DNA from: Micromonospora sp. C28SCA-DRY-2
GTDB lineage: Bacteria; Actinomycetota; Actinomycetes; Mycobacteriales; Micromonosporaceae
Length of the DNA: 64,000 nucleotides
NCBI RefSeq assembly: GCF_030519475.1
Contig: NZ_JAUMKD010000005.1
Location: 427,324-491,323 of the forward strand
Reading direction: 5' to 3'
Made by a program: the position numbers and the translations under genes. Below are positions 62,303 through 64,000 of the stretch, one piece after another. Positions within the stretch are counted from its first letter, which is position 1, and each line of letters opens with the position of its first letter. Under the pieces are notes generated by a model that saw nothing but the letters and a program-made list of their open reading frames with translations, did not search any database and was not told the origin of the DNA.

Positions 62303-62398
62303 CGGTCGTCGGTCGTCGGTCGCCCGGCCCTCGGTCGACCGGTCGTCGGTCGGCCTCGGGTCTGGTGGTCGCCTCGGGTCTGCTGGTCGCCGGTCGGC
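62303..62398. repeat. Low-complexity GGTCGTC / CCTCGGGTCTG repeats
   Basis: Short repeats of GGTCGTC and GGTCG run through the convergent gap. CCTCGGGTCTGGTGGTCG (62354-62371) is followed directly by CCTCGGGTCTGCTGGTCG (62372-62389), an 18-bp tandem with one difference. No gene is supported here. Confidence 0.6.
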
Positions 62399-62461
62399 CT
62401 CCCGGAACGCACCGGCCGACGGCGGGTTGGCGGCTGACCGGCGCGCGGCGGCCGGGGCCGG

Positions 62462-63688
62462 TCAGCCCTCGGGCCGGTAGCGGCCGGTGAGCCGACCGAG
62501 CTTCAGCGCCAGGTGCAGGCAGAGCCGCTCGTTGCCGTCCTTCAGGTCGGTCTCGGCCAGCTCCTCGATCCGCTGCAACCGGTAGTAGAGGGTGGTGCGG
62601 TGCAGCCGCAGCTGCTCGGCGGTGGCGTGCGCGTTGCCGGCCAGGTCCAGGTAGCGCTCCAGGGTCTCCAGCAGCACCGGGTTGGACTGCTCGCGCAGCA
62701 GCCGCTCCAGCCCCGGGTGCACGTCGGAGATGTCCGGCTGCTGGCCGTCCAGCCGGGACAGCACCCGGTAGATGCCCAGCCCGGACCAGGAGACCACCCG
62801 GCCGAGGGCGGGCAGCCGTACGCCCACCCGGGCCGAGCGCAGCGCCTCCCCGTACGATCCGACGGCGTCGACCAGCCCGGCGCGGGCCTGGCCGATCCCC
62901 ACCACCGTGCGCTCGACGGAGCCGAGCCCGCGGGTGGCCTGCCGCAGGTTGTCGTCGAGGAGCTTGGCGGCGGCCTCGGGGGAGGGGCGCCCGGCGAACC
63001 GCCCGCCGCAGAGCAGCAGCACCCCGTGGTCGTCGCGGACCACGTGCAGCGCCTCCCGGGTCCCGATCCAGCGACGGGTGGTCACCAGCGCCTGCTCCAA
63101 CGCCAGCCGGGCGACCTCGTCGGGCGGCTGGCCGGCCGTCACCAGCTGCGCGACGAGCGCGGTGGCCGGGCCGTCGCCGGCGATCAGGCCGGCCTCCCGC
63201 AGCGCCCGCACCGACCGGTCCCGCGTCGCCGCGCTGTCGGCGAGCAGGGTACGCGCCACCTCGGTCTCGCGTTGGGAGGCCAGCTCGCCGAGCAGGTTCT
63301 CCCGGTACAGCGCCAGGGACAGCTCGCTGACCAGGCCGGTGGACTCCAGGTCGGCGTCGGCCATGGTGCCGTCCGGGTCGATGAACCAGACGAAGCCGAG
63401 CAGCAGGTCCTGGTGGCGGATGGGCACGCAGACCCGGGGCATCAGGTCGAGTTCCGCCGACGCCGGGGTCCGCACCGGCTCCCGGGCCTCCATGATGCCC
63501 ACGTCGCGGAACCAGGCCATCACCTCCGGCGTGGTCTGCCGGCGCAGGATGGACGCCTTGCGCACGTCGTCCATCACGCCGGTGTGCTCGCTGTAGACCA
63601 CGACCCGCTGCCGCCGGTCCTCGATCAACGCCGGGCGGCCGGCGTGGGCGGCGAGTGCGTCGACGATGCGTTGCAGCTCACCCTGCAT
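62462..63688 (-). CDS. PucR/CdaR-family transcriptional regulator with GAF-like sensor domain
   Basis: The product is 408 residues (GGAGGAGC upstream of ATG). The N-terminal 150 residues look like a GAF-type sensor (RPALIEDRRQRVVVYSEHTG, VCVPIRHQDLLLGFVWFID). A central GGDEF-like helical region follows, and the C-terminal HTH is diagnostic: NAHATAEQLRLHRTTLYYRLQRIEELAETDL. Members regulate amino-acid, purine or proline catabolism. The likely target is a divergent gene just beyond the window end, as no partner lies within it. Confidence 0.9.
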   Translation of the reverse strand: MQGELQRIVDALAAHAGRPALIEDRRQRVVVYSEHTGVMDDVRKASILRRQTTPEVMAWFRDVGIMEAREPVRTPASAELDLMPRVCVPIRHQDLLLGFVWFIDPDGTMADADLESTGLVSELSLALYRENLLGELASQRETEVARTLLADSAATRDRSVRALREAGLIAGDGPATALVAQLVTAGQPPDEVARLALEQALVTTRRWIGTREALHVVRDDHGVLLLCGGRFAGRPSPEAAAKLLDDNLRQATRGLGSVERTVVGIGQARAGLVDAVGSYGEALRSARVGVRLPALGRVVSWSGLGIYRVLSRLDGQQPDISDVHPGLERLLREQSNPVLLETLERYLDLAGNAHATAEQLRLHRTTLYYRLQRIEELAETDLKDGNERLCLHLALKLGRLTGRYRPEG

Positions 63689-64000
63689 GTGCTCCTCCGG
63701 TCGCCCGGACCGCGCCGCCGGCGTCCCGGACGGGCGGATGGCCGGCTCGTGCGTCCTGCCTGTTGTCTCGGATTGTTCCTCCCCGATCAGGCGGTGACCA
63801 AAAGCTGATCATGCCCTTATTGGGTGAGCGTGCCCGGCCACCGATCGCGTTACGCCTGTCCACCCCGCGGGACGGAACTGTCGGGTGCTGGCCGCGTCGC
63901 CCTGGCCCGTCGGGTGCGTCGTCTTGCGGTGGTCGGGTCGGTGGCTGGTGCGTGGGGGTGGTCGCGTCTCTGTCTGCTGCGTGGGGGTTGGGGTTGGGGG
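63689..64000. other. Non-coding end of window
   Basis: I see no gene. A short AT-richer stretch at about 63775-63830 (GTGACCAAAAGCTGATCATG, then CCCTTATTGGG) is a probable promoter region for a gene off the end or for the PucR-type gene. The last 100 bases are G/T-rich low complexity (GGGGTTGGGGTTGGGGG). Confidence 0.4.

Overview
The window is about 64 kb of very GC-rich actinobacterial DNA. Codon use, GTG starts, GTGA/ATGA stop-start overlaps, long secreted hydrolases and short interspersed repeats carrying GCGAGCCCCGCAGTC all suggest Micromonosporaceae, most likely Micromonospora or a close relative. That assignment is an inference from style; there is no rRNA or tRNA here to test it. I see no insertion sequence, prophage or CRISPR array.

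Region by region. (1) 0.1-2.2 kb: an exported protease that joins a snapalysin (M7) domain to a trypsin (S1) domain, then a small Pro/Ala-rich membrane protein. (2) 2.3-16.4 kb: one co-directional operon of eleven genes. It opens with a LacI-type repressor under three AAACGTTT operators, followed by two sugar ABC permeases and a binding lipoprotein (no ATPase), two DraG-type ADP-ribosylglycohydrolases, a PfkB sugar kinase, a glycosidase-like/FGE-like fusion, a secreted esterase with a beta-propeller, a CaiB-type CoA-transferase and a CitE-type lyase. It reads as an uncharacterised route that imports a glycosidic compound, cleaves it, phosphorylates the sugar and feeds an acid moiety through CoA chemistry. 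A 60-bp repeat sits in the operon, once degenerate and once as a perfect-length tandem pair. (3) 16.6-19.3 kb: three exported minus-strand proteins (degenerate DUF305-like lipoprotein, DUF1996 protein, C39-like peptidase). (4) 19.3-20.5 kb: a non-coding stretch with about 70-bp tandem repeats and two large dyads, ahead of htpG. (5) 22.5-25.4 kb: small membrane protein, orphan cytochrome P450 and an XRE regulator. (6) 25.6-34.0 kb: a shortened conservon (nit-sensor kinase-like protein plus roadblock protein) joined to a branched-chain amino-acid-type ABC operon and a methyltransferase. The kinase-like protein has Asn where the phospho-acceptor His is expected. (7) 34.1-35.3 kb: a beta-lytic-type M23A peptidase.

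(8) 35.9-45.5 kb: an exported sugar-oxidation set. It comprises a blue-copper/OmpL47-repeat/DUF1080 protein with six exact 282-bp repeats, a Tat-type sugar isomerase-like protein, a two-domain multicopper oxidase, and a giant ThuA/discoidin/sorbosone-dehydrogenase/PKD/DUF1080 protein. I infer a possible extracellular chain (dehydrogenase to cupredoxin to multicopper oxidase) coupled to 3-keto-sugar cleavage. (9) 45.7-51.2 kb: a secreted beta-propeller, a radical SAM protein with a CX8CX2C cluster motif and a transketolase. (10) 51.5-52.8 kb: a divergent HxlR regulator/NAD(P)-binding reductase pair. (11) 52.9-60.1 kb: an Asp-box sialidase-like exoprotein and a complete sugar ABC transporter that, unlike the first, has its own ATPase. 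(12) 60.3-63.7 kb: a secreted S15-type peptidase and a PucR-family regulator.

Secretion dominates the window: about fifteen products carry signal peptides or lipoboxes. Perfect 10-18 bp hairpins without U-tracts close most transcription units.
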